A DNA stretch of 64,000 nt, from NCBI GenBank assembly GCA_023384575.1, contig JAHDVP010000001.1:167428-231427 (forward strand), read 5' to 3'. Positions 42,235-51,306 of the stretch are shown piece by piece. The notes below the pieces were generated by a model. It was not told the DNA's origin. It ran no database searches and saw nothing but the letters and a program-made list of their open reading frames with translations. The stretch's first letter is position 1. The number at the start of each line of letters is the position of its first letter. The stretch comes from Acidobacteriota bacterium. Its GTDB lineage: Bacteria; Acidobacteriota; Vicinamibacteria; Vicinamibacterales; JAFNAJ01. The translations under genes were made by a program, and so were the position numbers.

Positions 42235-43962
42235 TCAGTCGTACGAACGGATGAACGTAATCGGCCGGTCGACGGTGAAGCCCCGCCTGAACGCGTCCGT
42301 GCGCGCGTACCCGTCCATGTCGCCGCCGACCGGCAGGCCCAGGTAGTAGAGGACCGTCGGGGCGACGTCGACGATCGTGCCGACCGGCAGCCGCCCCGGC
42401 GCGACGAGCGCGCCGTACGCGAGCAGGAACCCGTCGGGCCCGCGCTCGTGGGTCCCCGTGTGGCGCGGCTCGCCGAGCACGCGCGCGAGCAGCCGCTTGG
42501 CGAGGCTGACGGGCTCCATCCCGAACCCCGACACGACCATCAGCACGTCGTCGGGTCCGAGGCGGTCGATCAGGACGCCGAGGTGCGCATCGACGAAGGC
42601 ATAGTGCTGGTCGAGCACCGGCCCGTACCGCCGGCGCTCTTCGTCGGAGACGTCGCCGAAGGCCCGGGGCTGCGCGTACCGGAGGAAATGGTGACCCGCC
42701 ACGTCCAGTGTCTCGAGGCGGAGCACGGTCACGACGGGCGAGAACGTCGTCTCGAGTGCGCGGGCGACCGCGACGTACCAGCTGTCGCGAGCCGTGGGTT
42801 CGAGGCCGGGCGCGCCGGCCGTCGCGGTCCCGGACGCGAAGCCGTGCGACAGCGCCGCGAGCGGATCGCGCGAGAAGACGTCGGCCGGGAACACGTCGAC
42901 CTGTCGCGCGGCCGGCAGAGCCGCGCGGTTGGCGAGGTGAATCCGATCCGATACGAGGTACCCGTCGACGGGAGACACCGGCGACGACAACGGCACGCCG
43001 ACGAACCCCGCGCGAACACCGACGGCGCTGAGCACTTCCCACAGGGGCCGGGCGCGCAGCGCGGCCGCATCGTGGGGCCACTCCTCGAGCAGCCCGAGGT
43101 GCAGGAGCGCGTGCGCGAAGCAGAGATCGGGTAGCAGTTCGATGGCGACCAGACCCGCACCGAAACCGTAGCGTGCCGCCGACCTGACCCCGTTGCGGGG
43201 AGGGTACTTCCCGGTCAGGGCCGCCGCCCAGACCGGACCGGGCTGTGTCGGCCGGATGGTCTCGAGATGCATCGACGCCCCGCCATCCAGCATCCGGCCG
43301 AGGTTCGGCAGGCGTCCCTCTGCGGTGGCGAGGGTGATGTACTCGAGCGACGCACCATCGAGCAGCACGACGTGGAGGCGCCCCGGGGCCGCCCCGGCAG
43401 GCGGCAGGTCGACCGCCGTGCGCCGGGGCGCGGCCACGTCGGTCTCCGCGGCTGGCCCGCGCGCGACCAGCGGGAAGGCGAGCGAGGCGACGACGGTCAG
43501 GGCGAACAGCGTGCCACCGACACGGCTGCCCCGGCGGCCAAACGAGTAGTGCACGACGGCGATCACGAGCAGCAACAGCGCACACACGGCGGTGGCGCCC
43601 GCCCCGGCCGCCATGCGCCGCGCGGCGACCTCGTCGAGCACGGTCTCGAACGTGGCCACGTTGAGCCACATCAGCAGCGCCGCGACGCCGCAGACGGCGG
43701 TGCCGAACCACGCGAGCAGCCGCAGGCTGAGCCAGCCCGGTGACAGGACCTCCTGTGCGAAGGCCTGGCGCGCCAGAACGACCAGATAGAACACCACGGT
43801 GAGGTGCAGCCCGTAGAAGGCCGCCATGACGCCGTACAGGGGCGCCAGCACCCTGGGCACCAGCGGCAGCGCCGGGTTCAACTGCAGCACGAGCACCGCG
43901 ACGAACGCTGCGGCGTAGGCCCCGGCGAGCGCCGAGTTCGTCAGCATGCGGAGGTAACGCAT
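42235..43962 (-). CDS. Membrane-anchored alkaline-phosphatase-superfamily protein
   Basis: A 575-residue protein. Residues 1-165 form about five membrane helices. The remainder is an exported or cytosolic phosphodiesterase/phosphatase-superfamily domain: LHVVLLDGASLEYI supplies the first metal-binding Asp, a nucleophile-region Thr lies in RPTQPGPVWAAALTGKYP, and later metal ligands may be LETLDVAGHHF and VSGFGMEP, where a usual SDHG is replaced by SGFG, so full metal coordination is doubtful. C-terminal GTHERGPDGFLLAYG and IVDVAPTVLYYLGLP are typical of this superfamily. It separates the two pyr gene sets; no pyrimidine link is evident. Confidence 0.8.
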   Translation of the reverse strand: MRYLRMLTNSALAGAYAAAFVAVLVLQLNPALPLVPRVLAPLYGVMAAFYGLHLTVVFYLVVLARQAFAQEVLSPGWLSLRLLAWFGTAVCGVAALLMWLNVATFETVLDEVAARRMAAGAGATAVCALLLLVIAVVHYSFGRRGSRVGGTLFALTVVASLAFPLVARGPAAETDVAAPRRTAVDLPPAGAAPGRLHVVLLDGASLEYITLATAEGRLPNLGRMLDGGASMHLETIRPTQPGPVWAAALTGKYPPRNGVRSAARYGFGAGLVAIELLPDLCFAHALLHLGLLEEWPHDAAALRARPLWEVLSAVGVRAGFVGVPLSSPVSPVDGYLVSDRIHLANRAALPAARQVDVFPADVFSRDPLAALSHGFASGTATAGAPGLEPTARDSWYVAVARALETTFSPVVTVLRLETLDVAGHHFLRYAQPRAFGDVSDEERRRYGPVLDQHYAFVDAHLGVLIDRLGPDDVLMVVSGFGMEPVSLAKRLLARVLGEPRHTGTHERGPDGFLLAYGALVAPGRLPVGTIVDVAPTVLYYLGLPVGGDMDGYARTDAFRRGFTVDRPITFIRSYD

Positions 43963-43999
43963 CGCCTTCCGTCCTGGCCGGGTATGTTAGCCCCAATGT

Positions 44000-44389
44000 G
44001 ACAATCCGGCTGGCGGCTGGCGGCTGGCGACTGGCGGCCTGGTTGGAGTGATCAGCGATTGCGACGCCTGACGTTCGCTTCACTCCCAGTGAGGTCACCG
44101 ATCAGGAAGAAGACGGCGATCGTCATCGTGCTGGCCGGTGGCCGCTAGCCGGTCGTCGCAAGCCGAACGTCGGATTGGGGTTAGTCCTGAACCGACAATC
44201 CGGCTGCAGGCGACCGGCTGCAGACTGCCGGCCTGCACGGCGTTTCACGCCGAGAGCCCCCATACCTTCGTCCCACGCCCGGTGAGGTGTCGCCAAGGGC
44301 TCGATTCGTCGCGTCAGGTCGAGGGGGGCCGCCAGTCGCTGGCCGCCAGTCGCCAGCCGTTCTGACGCATCGAGGTTGGTCCTGAACCG
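44000..44389. repeat. Repeat-rich intergenic region (REP-like arms)
   Basis: The 453-base gene-free spacer contains several related repeats. An 18-base sequence, ggctggcgactggcggcc (44022-44039), recurs as its exact reverse complement at 44341-44358, with a near copy at 44328-44345; the left arm sits in a GGCTGGC tandem array. A 13-base direct repeat gacaatccggctg occurs at 44000-44012 and 44194-44206, and GGTT(A/G)GTCCTGAACCG at 44179-44194 and 44374-44389. No open frame is convincing. The arrangement resembles REP/BIME-type intergenic elements or an eroded miniature transposon. Confidence 0.6.
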
Positions 44390-44401
44390 CCGCCTCCCTC
44401 G

Positions 44402-44407
44402 TATACT
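44402..44407 (+). promoter_or_regulatory. -10 box directly before pyrK
   Basis: TATACT ends 8 bases before the pyrK ATG and no ribosome binding site fits between, so transcription should start at or within a few bases of the initiation codon (leaderless mRNA). A TTGGTC 20 bases upstream is a poor -35. No PyrR hairpin can fit, so this half of the pathway seems not to share the pyrR leader control. Confidence 0.5.
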
Positions 44408-44415
44408 GGCGGTCT

Positions 44416-45237
44416 ATGCCGGTCGACGTCCGCGCCGAGGTGCTCGCCAACAGGCGCCTTTCCGACGACTACAACCTCGTGGCGCTCGCGGCACCGGCCA
44501 TCGCCGCCGAGGCGAGGCCCGGCCAGTTCGTGATGCTCAAGCCGCGCGAGGGCCTCGACCCGCTCCTGCGACGTCCCTTCTCGATCTTCGAGACGCTTCG
44601 CGACGAGGGCGGCCGGCCCACCGGCCTCACGCTGCTGAACAAGCGCATCGGAACCGTGACCGGCCAGGTCTACGCGCTCGAGGCCGGCGAGCGGGTCGAC
44701 TGCCTCGGCCCACTGGGCCAACCCTGGCCGGACATCGGGCCGCCCGGAGACGGCTGGATGGTCGCGGGGGGCGTGGGCCTCGCCCCGTTCGCGTCGCTCG
44801 CCGCGGCGCTCGCGGCGCGCGGGGTGACGCCCGTCCTGTTCTACGGGGCGCGGTCGGCCGCCGATCTCTTCGGTCGCGAGACGTTCGAGCAGCTCGGCAT
44901 CGAGATCGTCCTCGCGACAGAGGACGGCAGCGCCGGCTCGGCGGGGTTCGTGACCGCTCCCCTCGCCGCCCGGCTGGCGGCGGCGCCGGCCGACCGTGCC
45001 GTCACGATCTACGCGTGCGGTCCGACCCCGATGATGCGCGCGGTGGCGTCGCTGGCCGAGACCCACGGCCGGCGATGCCTGGTCTCGCTCGAACAGGTCA
45101 TGGGCTGCGGACTCGGCGGGTGCTACAGCTGCGTCGTCCGGGTCCGTACGCCGGACGGACCACATTTCGTTCGCTCGTGCGTCGCCGGGCCGGTCTTCGA
45201 CGGCCGCGACCTCGTGTGGGACGAGCTCAGGCACTGA
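44416..45237 (+). CDS. pyrK: Dihydroorotate dehydrogenase electron transfer subunit
   Basis: A 273-residue FAD/[2Fe-2S] protein that passes electrons from class 1B dihydroorotate dehydrogenase to NAD+. FAD-binding motif RRPFSIF, NAD-binding region [22 protein letters not shown], and the cluster motif [13 protein letters not shown] with a further Cys in FVRSCVAGP. The stop overlaps the pyrD start by one base (TGATG). With pyrD this defines the NAD-linked 1B type rather than the quinone-linked membrane enzyme. Confidence 0.95.
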   Translation: MPVDVRAEVLANRRLSDDYNLVALAAPAIAAEARPGQFVMLKPREGLDPLLRRPFSIFETLRDEGGRPTGLTLLNKRIGTVTGQVYALEAGERVDCLGPLGQPWPDIGPPGDGWMVAGGVGLAPFASLAAALAARGVTPVLFYGARSAADLFGRETFEQLGIEIVLATEDGSAGSAGFVTAPLAARLAAAPADRAVTIYACGPTPMMRAVASLAETHGRRCLVSLEQVMGCGLGGCYSCVVRVRTPDGPHFVRSCVAGPVFDGRDLVWDELRH

Positions 45238-46169
45238 TGTCCATGGATCTCTCCGTCGCCATCGGCTCCTTGCGCCTCGCCAACCCGTTCATGGCGGCGA
45301 GCGGCTGTTTCGGCTACGGCGTGGAGTACGCCGAACTCGTCGACCTCTCGTCGCTCGGCGCCGTGGTCGTGAAGGGGCTGTTCCTCGCGGAGCGCGAAGG
45401 ACATCCGCCGCCGCGCATCGTCGAGACCCCCGCGGGCATGCTGAACGCGATCGGCCTGCAGGGCGTCGGCGTGCGCCGGTTCGTGCGCGAACACCTGCCG
45501 ATCCTGCGCGAGCGGCGGGCGGTCGTCGTCGTGAACATCTGCGGGAGCACCGTGGACGAGTACGCCGAGATCGCGCGCATCCTGTCGGACGAGGAGGGCG
45601 TCGGCGCCATCGAACTGAACATCTCGTGCCCCAACATCAAGGAGGGCGGCATCACCTTCGGGTGCAGCCTGACGGGCACCGCGGAGGTCGTGAGCGCCGT
45701 GCGGCGGGTGACCCGTCTGCCCGTCATCCCGAAGCTGACGCCCAACGTCACCGACGTCGCGTCGTTCGCCGCGGCCGCCGAGGCGTCGGGCGCCGACGCG
45801 GTGTCGCTCGTCAACACCTTCCTGGCGATGGCCATCGACGTCGAGACCCGCCGCCCGAAGCTATCGAACGTGATGGGCGGACTGAGCGGTCCGGCCATCC
45901 GCCCGATCGCCGTCCGCATGGTCTACGAGTGCGCGCGCCTCGTCCGGATTCCGGTCGTCGGCATGGGCGGCATCACGAACGCGCGCGACGCGCTCGAGTT
46001 CATCCTGGCCGGGGCCTCGGCCGTGCAGGTCGGCACGGCCAACTTCGTCGATCCGTTCATCTGGCCGAAGCTCGTGGACGGCCTCGTCGACTACATGCGC
46101 CGCCACGGTGTTACGCGCGTCTCAGACCTCGTCGGCGCGCTCGACGTCCCGGGCAGGAGTCTTCGATGA
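45237..46169 (+). CDS. pyrD: Dihydroorotate dehydrogenase, class 1B catalytic subunit
   Basis: A 310-residue FMN enzyme oxidising dihydroorotate to orotate. [25 protein letters not shown] and NISCPN, whose Cys is the catalytic base of class 1 enzymes, then [18 protein letters not shown] and [15 protein letters not shown]. The Cys and the neighbouring pyrK fix it as 1B. It begins inside the pyrK stop and overlaps the pyrF start by four bases. Confidence 0.96.
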   Translation: MSMDLSVAIGSLRLANPFMAASGCFGYGVEYAELVDLSSLGAVVVKGLFLAEREGHPPPRIVETPAGMLNAIGLQGVGVRRFVREHLPILRERRAVVVVNICGSTVDEYAEIARILSDEEGVGAIELNISCPNIKEGGITFGCSLTGTAEVVSAVRRVTRLPVIPKLTPNVTDVASFAAAAEASGADAVSLVNTFLAMAIDVETRRPKLSNVMGGLSGPAIRPIAVRMVYECARLVRIPVVGMGGITNARDALEFILAGASAVQVGTANFVDPFIWPKLVDGLVDYMRRHGVTRVSDLVGALDVPGRSLR

Positions 46170-46900
46170 ACCCGCTGCTCGTTGCGCTCGACGTCGACCA
46201 CGCCGCCGACGCCCTCGTCCTCGCCGATCGGGTGGCCGACGTGGTGGGCGGGGTGAAGATTGGCAGCCAGTTGTTCACCGCGGAGGGCCCGGCCATCGTC
46301 CGCGCCCTCACCGGCCGCGGGGTCCGAGTCTTCCTCGACCTGAAGTTCCACGACATCCCGAACACGGTGGCGGGGGCCGTGCGCTCGGCGACGACGCTGG
46401 GCGTGTGGATGTTGACGGTGCACGCCGGCGGCGGAACCGACATGCTGCGCGCGGCACGGGAGAGCGCCGCGGAGGCGGCCGCTCGTGCGGGCGTGGCGCG
46501 GCCGCTCGTCGTGGCGGTTACGGTGCTCACCAGCCTCGACGCCGCCGCCCTGGCCGGCGTCGGCGTGGCGCGGCCACTCGCCGCTCACGTCGACGCGCTG
46601 GCCGACCTCGCACGAGAGGCCGGCGTCGACGGCATCGTCGCCTCCCCGCACGAGGTGCACAGCCTGCGGGCCCGCTGCGGCACCGGCTTCGTGATCGTCA
46701 CGCCTGGTATCAGACCGGCGGCGGGATCCGGGGCGGGGCGCGTCGACGACCAGGCCCGCACGATGACCGCCAGCGAGGCCATCGCGGCCGGCGCCGACTA
46801 CCTCGTCGTGGGCCGGCCCGTGCTGCGCGCGAACGACCCGCGACAGGCGGCCTCCCTGCTCGCACGCGAGGTCGCCGGCGCGCTCGCGGCTCGGGGCTGA
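46166..46900 (+). CDS. pyrF: Orotidine 5'-phosphate decarboxylase
   Basis: A 244-residue barrel enzyme making [10 protein letters not shown] at the start, the catalytic [10 protein letters not shown], then [13 protein letters not shown], and [12 protein letters not shown] near the end are complete. ATG at 46166 overlaps the pyrD stop (ATGA) with GGAG upstream. It ends the pyrKDF unit; a strong hairpin lies 43 bases on, though its T-run favours the opposite strand. Confidence 0.95.
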   Translation: MNPLLVALDVDHAADALVLADRVADVVGGVKIGSQLFTAEGPAIVRALTGRGVRVFLDLKFHDIPNTVAGAVRSATTLGVWMLTVHAGGGTDMLRAARESAAEAAARAGVARPLVVAVTVLTSLDAAALAGVGVARPLAAHVDALADLAREAGVDGIVASPHEVHSLRARCGTGFVIVTPGIRPAAGSGAGRVDDQARTMTASEAIAAGADYLVVGRPVLRANDPRQAASLLAREVAGALAARG

Positions 46901-46943
46901 CGCGCCGCCGCGAAGGCTCGCGCGGGCCGCCGTACGAAAGAAA

Positions 46944-46972
46944 CGCGGGGCCGTCCGCCGGGCGGCCCCGCG
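46944..46972 (-). terminator. Terminator between pyrF and pal
   Basis: CGCGGGGCCG and CGGCCCCGCG form a perfect 10-base stem around a 9-base loop. On the minus strand it is followed by TTTCTTTC, so it is a standard terminator for pal; the hairpin may also slow plus-strand transcription from pyrF. Confidence 0.8.
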
Positions 46973-46997
46973 TGTGAACCCTCCCGAGCGGCTCGTC

Positions 46998-47567
46998 CTA
47001 CTTCGCGGTGAAGATGAAGTGGCCGCGGCGGTTCTGCGACCAGCAGGTCTCGTTCTCCTCGAAGCAGAACGGCGATTCCTTGCCCTTGCTCACCGCCACG
47101 ACGCGATCAGCCGGAATGCCGAGCGTGGTGAGGTAGGTGCGCACCGCGTCGGCACGCCGCTCTCCCAGCGCGATGTTGTACTCGGCCGTGCCCCGGCTGT
47201 CGCAGTGGCCTTCCACGTTGATCTGCGTCGACGGCCACCGCTTCAGCCAGTCCGCATTGCGCTGCAGCGCCGCGCGTGACTCCTCACTCAGTTCCGAGCT
47301 GTCGAACGCGAAGAACACATCGGCCAGCGGCCGCTCACGATTCAGCTCGTCGAGCGTCTTGCGCGCGAAGATCTCCTCTTCCGTCAGCGGCGCGGGTGCG
47401 GGCGCCGGCGGCGGCGGGGGCGGAGGTGGCGGGGGCGGCGGCGGCTCGGGCGCCGTGACCGGCGGCGGGGGCGGCGGTGGCAGCTCTGGGGCCTTTTTGG
47501 CACAGGCCGAAACGCTCACGACGGCGATCAGGCCGAGCGTCAGAACGACGGGTCGAGCTCGGAACAT
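46998..47567 (-). CDS. pal: Pal, peptidoglycan-associated OmpA-family lipoprotein
   Basis: A 189-residue lipoprotein. The signal ends in the lipobox VSAC (Cys22). A linker of about 30 residues, nearly all proline and alanine (about 30-60), spans from the outer membrane. The OmpA-like domain has VFFAFDSSELSEESRAALQ, NVEGHCDSRGTAEYNIALG and RRADAVRTYLTTLGI, which bind the diaminopimelate of peptidoglycan. A possible disulfide pair lies near the end (PFCFEENETCW). AAGGAGA fixes the start. tolQRAB are not adjacent, unusual for pal. Confidence 0.93.
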   Translation of the reverse strand: MFRARPVVLTLGLIAVVSVSACAKKAPELPPPPPPPVTAPEPPPPPPPPPPPPPAPAPAPLTEEEIFARKTLDELNRERPLADVFFAFDSSELSEESRAALQRNADWLKRWPSTQINVEGHCDSRGTAEYNIALGERRADAVRTYLTTLGIPADRVVAVSKGKESPFCFEENETCWSQNRRGHFIFTAK

Positions 47568-47614
47568 GGGTCGGTCTCCTTCGAAAGTCGAGCAGGGCGT
47601 CAGGTCTCCGCCAG

Positions 47615-47644
47615 AGGTTAACGAGTCGCAGCGATATCTGTCAA
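47615..47644 (-). promoter_or_regulatory. Promoter of pal
   Basis: On the minus strand, a consensus -35 TTGACA (47639-47644) is followed after 18 bases by TAACCT (47615-47620), which keeps the three most conserved -10 bases. The start would be about 40 bases upstream of pal. The -35 overlaps the stop codon of the upstream glycosyltransferase gene. Confidence 0.6.
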
Positions 47645-49977
47645 CGAAAGTCGGCGGTTGCGGAGACGTGAAGGTCGTAGATCCGCAGCCCGAGGCGCCT
47701 CCGATCGCCGTTGCCCTGCCGCTCGTCAGGCACCCAGGTCCGATCGGTTTCGAGCGTGAGCTCCCCGCCGGCCGACCGGAGCGTCTCGGCCGGCACGTCG
47801 ATCGTCCACGCGAAGTCGGCCTCGGGCCGCCAGCGGCCGAGCGGGACGTCGCCGGCACGAAGGGTCACGGTCGCCGGCGCGTCGTAATAGACGATCGGCG
47901 ACTCGCCGGCGATGGTGACACGTACGTCGCCCGGGGCCACCACGCGAACGACCGCGCGCTCGCTCGTCCACCGCCAGCGCCGGGCGGTCGACGGGGAGTA
48001 CTCGAGTTCGTGCCAGCCCGGGCCGAATCCCGAGACCACGCCCGTGAGTGGCTGGAGGTCGAACTGCTCCACGGCCGCCTCGACGGGTGCCTCGCTGCCG
48101 TCGTCGGCGGCGGCGGAGACGCGAAGCGAGGCATACGGACCCTCGCCATCGAGGACACCCTCTGGCAGCGTCCACGTGCGAAGGAAGAAGCCGGGCGCGG
48201 GCGCCACGTCCCACGTGTCGAAGACCCGGCCGTCGAGATCGAGCGTGAAGCGCACCATCGGGTCGCCCGCCGCACCGAGGTTCCGGCCGCCGACGAGCAG
48301 CGTAACCGCCTCGTGGCGCCGCCTGATCGACGCCTCGATGCCCCCGCGCGCCGGTCCCCGCCCGAGCAGCCGGGACACGCCGGCCGTCTCGGGCGTGAGC
48401 GCCCACCCCTCGGCGACGAACCAGCCCGGGTCGCGGATCTCGATCCAGTCGAGCGCCGCCGGCCGCACCCCGCCGACGAACCGCTCGAGCCCGGGCGACC
48501 ATCGGTAACGGCCGCGGACCCGCTGGCTCGCGGGATCGACGAGCGCGAGGTCGGTGCGCCGCGGATCGGCGAGGAACCAGAGCGTCGATACCTCGCCCCG
48601 GGCGAGGACCCGGGCCGCCTCGAACCACTCGTGTCCCGGCTTCGCCGGCAGCGCGTTCGCAGCGACGGCCTCGCCGCGCAACGCGCGCGACAACGCATCG
48701 TGCATGCCGACGACGGGCGGGCGGTCGAGGCGGCGCGCGTCCTCGATCTCGGCGGCCCCCCGGAACACCGGGCTGCCCTCGCGGGCGTAGAGCGACACCG
48801 CTGGAACGGCCAGCCACGCGGCGCTCGCCACGAGCGCGCCGGTCCCAATGACCACGACCGGGCGTCCCGCGATCGCGAGTCCGCGGACGGCGAGGTACGC
48901 CATCGCCGGAACGAGCGGCAGCGCGTACCGCGTGGTGAACGTTTCCTGGAACACGAGGTGGAAGACCGCGTAGGGCGCCGCCGCCGCCAGCAGCACGGCC
49001 AGCGCGGACCGCGATCGCCACGACATCGCGAGCCCTCCGCCGACGCCGAGCGCGATCACCAGCGCCGCCAGCGGGACCGAGACCCACGGATCGACGAACG
49101 TGTGCAGGAGGCCGAACGCCAGCCGCCGGGCCGTGGGATTGGTTGCGAGCATGTCGACGCCCGCGAAGTCCTCGCCGGCCTGCGACGACAGCGCCGCGAC
49201 GTAGCCCGTGGGGCCTCCGCTCGCGACGAGCAGCGGCACGAACCAGCACAGGACGCCGAGGCCGAAGGTCATGCTGCTGCCGAGCACGGCGCCGGCGGCC
49301 CCGCGGCCGGCTCGGTGGACCAGCACCGCGACCAGTACCGGCAGGGTGAGCCACGCCGTCTGCGATCGCATGCCCAGCGCCAGGCCCGACACGAACGCGC
49401 CGACGACGATGAGCCGCCCCGACGAGACGAGGCCCTCGCGGTCGGGCCCGGTCTGGCGGGTCTCGACGGCGGCCGCCATGCTGCGTTGACGCGCGAAGGC
49501 GGTCGCGAGCAGGGCCTGGGCGAGCACGGCCATCGCCAGTCCCGGCAGGTCGCTCATCGGCCGCGAACCGGCCACCCAGTACAGGGGACAGACGGCGACG
49601 AGGGCGGTCGCCCCCACGGCGCGAATGTCGTCGGCCTCGAGCGCGCGAAAGAACTGGAACAACGGCACGAGCGCGAGCGCGCCGAAGATCGCACTCCAGA
49701 GCGCGAGCCCCTGTGCCTCGATCGTGCCCCGTGGTGCGCCGTTGTCGGCGAACAGCCGCACGAGCGCCGTCGAGCCCTTGGCGAGGGCGATGTAGAGCGG
49801 GTATCCCGGCGGGTGCGGCTGATGACGGGCGACGTCGAACTCGCGGACACCGAGCGCGAAGTTCACCGAGTCGATGTCTTCGAGGGTCCGGGCGAGCCAC
49901 GGCAGGTGCAGCCCGAGGAAGGCCACCGCGAGGGCGACGGCCGCCAGGCGCCCGCGCGACCAGGAGTGGAGCGTCAC
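47641..49977 (-). CDS. Multi-span membrane glycosyltransferase (GT39-like) with beta-sandwich tail
   Basis: A 778-residue protein. The N-terminal ~400 residues are a membrane glycosyltransferase of the GT-C type: the first loop has LARTLEDIDSVNFALG (acidic catalytic pair) and HQPHPPGYPLYIALAKG, typical of bacterial GT39-like enzymes using polyprenyl-phosphate sugars. Ten or more membrane helices follow. The C-terminal ~350 residues are soluble and beta-rich, with no recognised motif. The GTG start overlaps the larE stop by four bases (GTGA), so it is the third gene of a LysW-like/LarE/glycosyltransferase unit. Confidence 0.82.
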   Translation of the reverse strand: MTLHSWSRGRLAAVALAVAFLGLHLPWLARTLEDIDSVNFALGVREFDVARHQPHPPGYPLYIALAKGSTALVRLFADNGAPRGTIEAQGLALWSAIFGALALVPLFQFFRALEADDIRAVGATALVAVCPLYWVAGSRPMSDLPGLAMAVLAQALLATAFARQRSMAAAVETRQTGPDREGLVSSGRLIVVGAFVSGLALGMRSQTAWLTLPVLVAVLVHRAGRGAAGAVLGSSMTFGLGVLCWFVPLLVASGGPTGYVAALSSQAGEDFAGVDMLATNPTARRLAFGLLHTFVDPWVSVPLAALVIALGVGGGLAMSWRSRSALAVLLAAAAPYAVFHLVFQETFTTRYALPLVPAMAYLAVRGLAIAGRPVVVIGTGALVASAAWLAVPAVSLYAREGSPVFRGAAEIEDARRLDRPPVVGMHDALSRALRGEAVAANALPAKPGHEWFEAARVLARGEVSTLWFLADPRRTDLALVDPASQRVRGRYRWSPGLERFVGGVRPAALDWIEIRDPGWFVAEGWALTPETAGVSRLLGRGPARGGIEASIRRRHEAVTLLVGGRNLGAAGDPMVRFTLDLDGRVFDTWDVAPAPGFFLRTWTLPEGVLDGEGPYASLRVSAAADDGSEAPVEAAVEQFDLQPLTGVVSGFGPGWHELEYSPSTARRWRWTSERAVVRVVAPGDVRVTIAGESPIVYYDAPATVTLRAGDVPLGRWRPEADFAWTIDVPAETLRSAGGELTLETDRTWVPDERQGNGDRRRLGLRIYDLHVSATADFR

Positions 49978-50789
49978 ACCGGCTGGAGCCGCAGCGGCTC
50001 GTTCAGGCTGCCGAGTCGATAGCCCTGGAGATCGAGGGCGATGAAGCGGTACCCGACGGCCTTCAGGTCGCGGACGATGGCGGCGTTGACCTCGGAATCG
50101 AGCGCACGGACCATCTCGTCGCGACCGAGTTCGATCCGCGCCAGATCGCCGTGGTGGCGCACGCGGCAGACGCGAAAGCCCAGCGCTCGCAGCGCCTCCT
50201 CCGCGCATTCGACGGCGCGCAACCGCTCCGGCGTCACCTCGGTGTGGTAGGGCAACCGCGAGGACAGGCACGCCGAAGCGGGCTCGTCCCAGGTGGGCAG
50301 CCCGGCCTCGCGCGAGAGCTCGCGGATCTCGGCCTTCGTCAGACCGACCTCGTCGAGCGGGCTGCGCACGCCGAACTCGCGCGCGGCCTCGCGACCCGGG
50401 CGATAGTCGCCCCGGTCGTCGGCGTTGTTGCCATCGACGACGACCTCGAAGCCGCGAGCCCGGGCGAGCGCGGTCAGGCGGCCGTGCAATTCGTGCTTGC
50501 AGTGGTAGCAGCGATCGGCGCCGTTGGCCCGGTACGCGGGATCGGCCAGCTCGTGGGTCTCGATGAACTCGTGGCGCAACCCGACGTGGCGCGCGACGCG
50601 CAGGGCCAGGTCGCGATGTCTGGACGGGTAGCTGGGACTGTCGCCGGTCACCGCCAGCGCCCGATCGCCGAGCGTGGTGTGTGCGACCCACGCCAGGTAC
50701 GCGCTGTCGACGCCGCCGCTGAAGGCGACGACGACCGACCCGGCGTCAGCCAGCAGGCGGCGAAGCGCCGCCTCCTTCAGTCTTCCCAA
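49974..50789 (-). CDS. larE: LarE-type ATP-dependent sulfur transferase
   Basis: A 271-residue PP-loop ATPase. The loop is VVAFSGGVDSAYLAWV; CYHCKHEL and the key Cys of PASACLSSRLPY follow. In Lactobacillus plantarum, LarE activates the nicotinic-acid-derived precursor of the nickel-pincer cofactor and donates sulfur from a Cys at the corresponding site. No larA, larB or larC is in the window, so the cofactor role is open. The only plausible start is TTG 50789, inside the end of the upstream acidic carrier gene (13-base overlap). Confidence 0.87.
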   Translation of the reverse strand: MGRLKEAALRRLLADAGSVVVAFSGGVDSAYLAWVAHTTLGDRALAVTGDSPSYPSRHRDLALRVARHVGLRHEFIETHELADPAYRANGADRCYHCKHELHGRLTALARARGFEVVVDGNNADDRGDYRPGREAAREFGVRSPLDEVGLTKAEIRELSREAGLPTWDEPASACLSSRLPYHTEVTPERLRAVECAEEALRALGFRVCRVRHHGDLARIELGRDEMVRALDSEVNAAIVRDLKAVGYRFIALDLQGYRLGSLNEPLRLQPV

Positions 50790-51010
50790 TCGTCGTCGTC
50801 CTCGGCGTCCTCGGCCTCTTCCTCTTCGTCGTCCTCGTCGTCGAGGTCGTCTTCATCGTCCTCGTCGTCTTCGAAGACGTCGAACTCGACCGGATCGACG
50901 CTGATCACCCGAAGATTCGAGCCGCAGTCCTCGCAGCTGATGACGTCGCCTTCCTCGACGTCGAGGTCGTCGACATCGATGTCAGCATCGCATTCCGGGC
51001 AGATGGCCAT
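50777..51010 (-). CDS. LysW-like amino-group carrier protein with long acidic tail
   Basis: A 77-residue protein. It opens with a LysW-type zinc-binding fold: AICPECDADIDVDDLDVEEGD, then ISCEDCGSNLRVISVDPVEF, with two CxxC pairs. LysW carriers end EDWGE and attach amino-acid intermediates to the terminal Glu; here the C-terminus is about 30 Asp/Glu residues ending DDDDWED, so a Trp-acidic end is kept but the last residue is Asp. LysW proteins serve lysine/arginine and some peptide-like natural-product pathways; none of those enzymes is adjacent. GTGGAGC precedes the ATG. It overlaps larE. Confidence 0.72.
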   Translation of the reverse strand: MAICPECDADIDVDDLDVEEGDVISCEDCGSNLRVISVDPVEFDVFEDDEDDEDDLDDEDDEEEEAEDAEDDDDWED

Positions 51011-51098
51011 TCCGTGCTCCACGCTGGGTGACGTGCTTGAACACGTCGCCGATGCCACGCGCGACACCGATGACGAGTCGCACTCGAGCGGAACCCGG

Positions 51099-51128
51099 AT
51101 TATAACGAGAAGCCGCGAGCGCCTGCAA
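51099..51128 (-). promoter_or_regulatory. Promoter of the LysW-like/larE/glycosyltransferase operon
   Basis: Minus-strand TTGCAG (51123-51128), 18-base spacer, and perfect TATAAT (51099-51104), giving a leader of about 80 bases. It is one of the best sigma70-type promoters in the window. A GCGCC-tgcaatt-GGCGC inverted repeat overlaps the -35 and could bind a regulator. Confidence 0.7.
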
Positions 51129-51306
51129 TTGGCGCACGGCGGGAACAAGTGCTACCCTTCGACTCGCTTGCGGGGTGTCCCGGCGGCGCGTGCGCCTGCC
51201 GGGTCGCGGCCGGGACGCCGGCGTCGGTCGCCGCAAGGCGTCTCGGCGGGGAGGCCTCGGCCCGATTGGTGACTCCGGGCCGGACGATGTGGGGCTCGCC
51301 GTGTCC

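Noticed and set aside
47137..47600. Plus-strand polyglycine frame at pal
   Set aside because: It is the antisense of Pal's proline linker.
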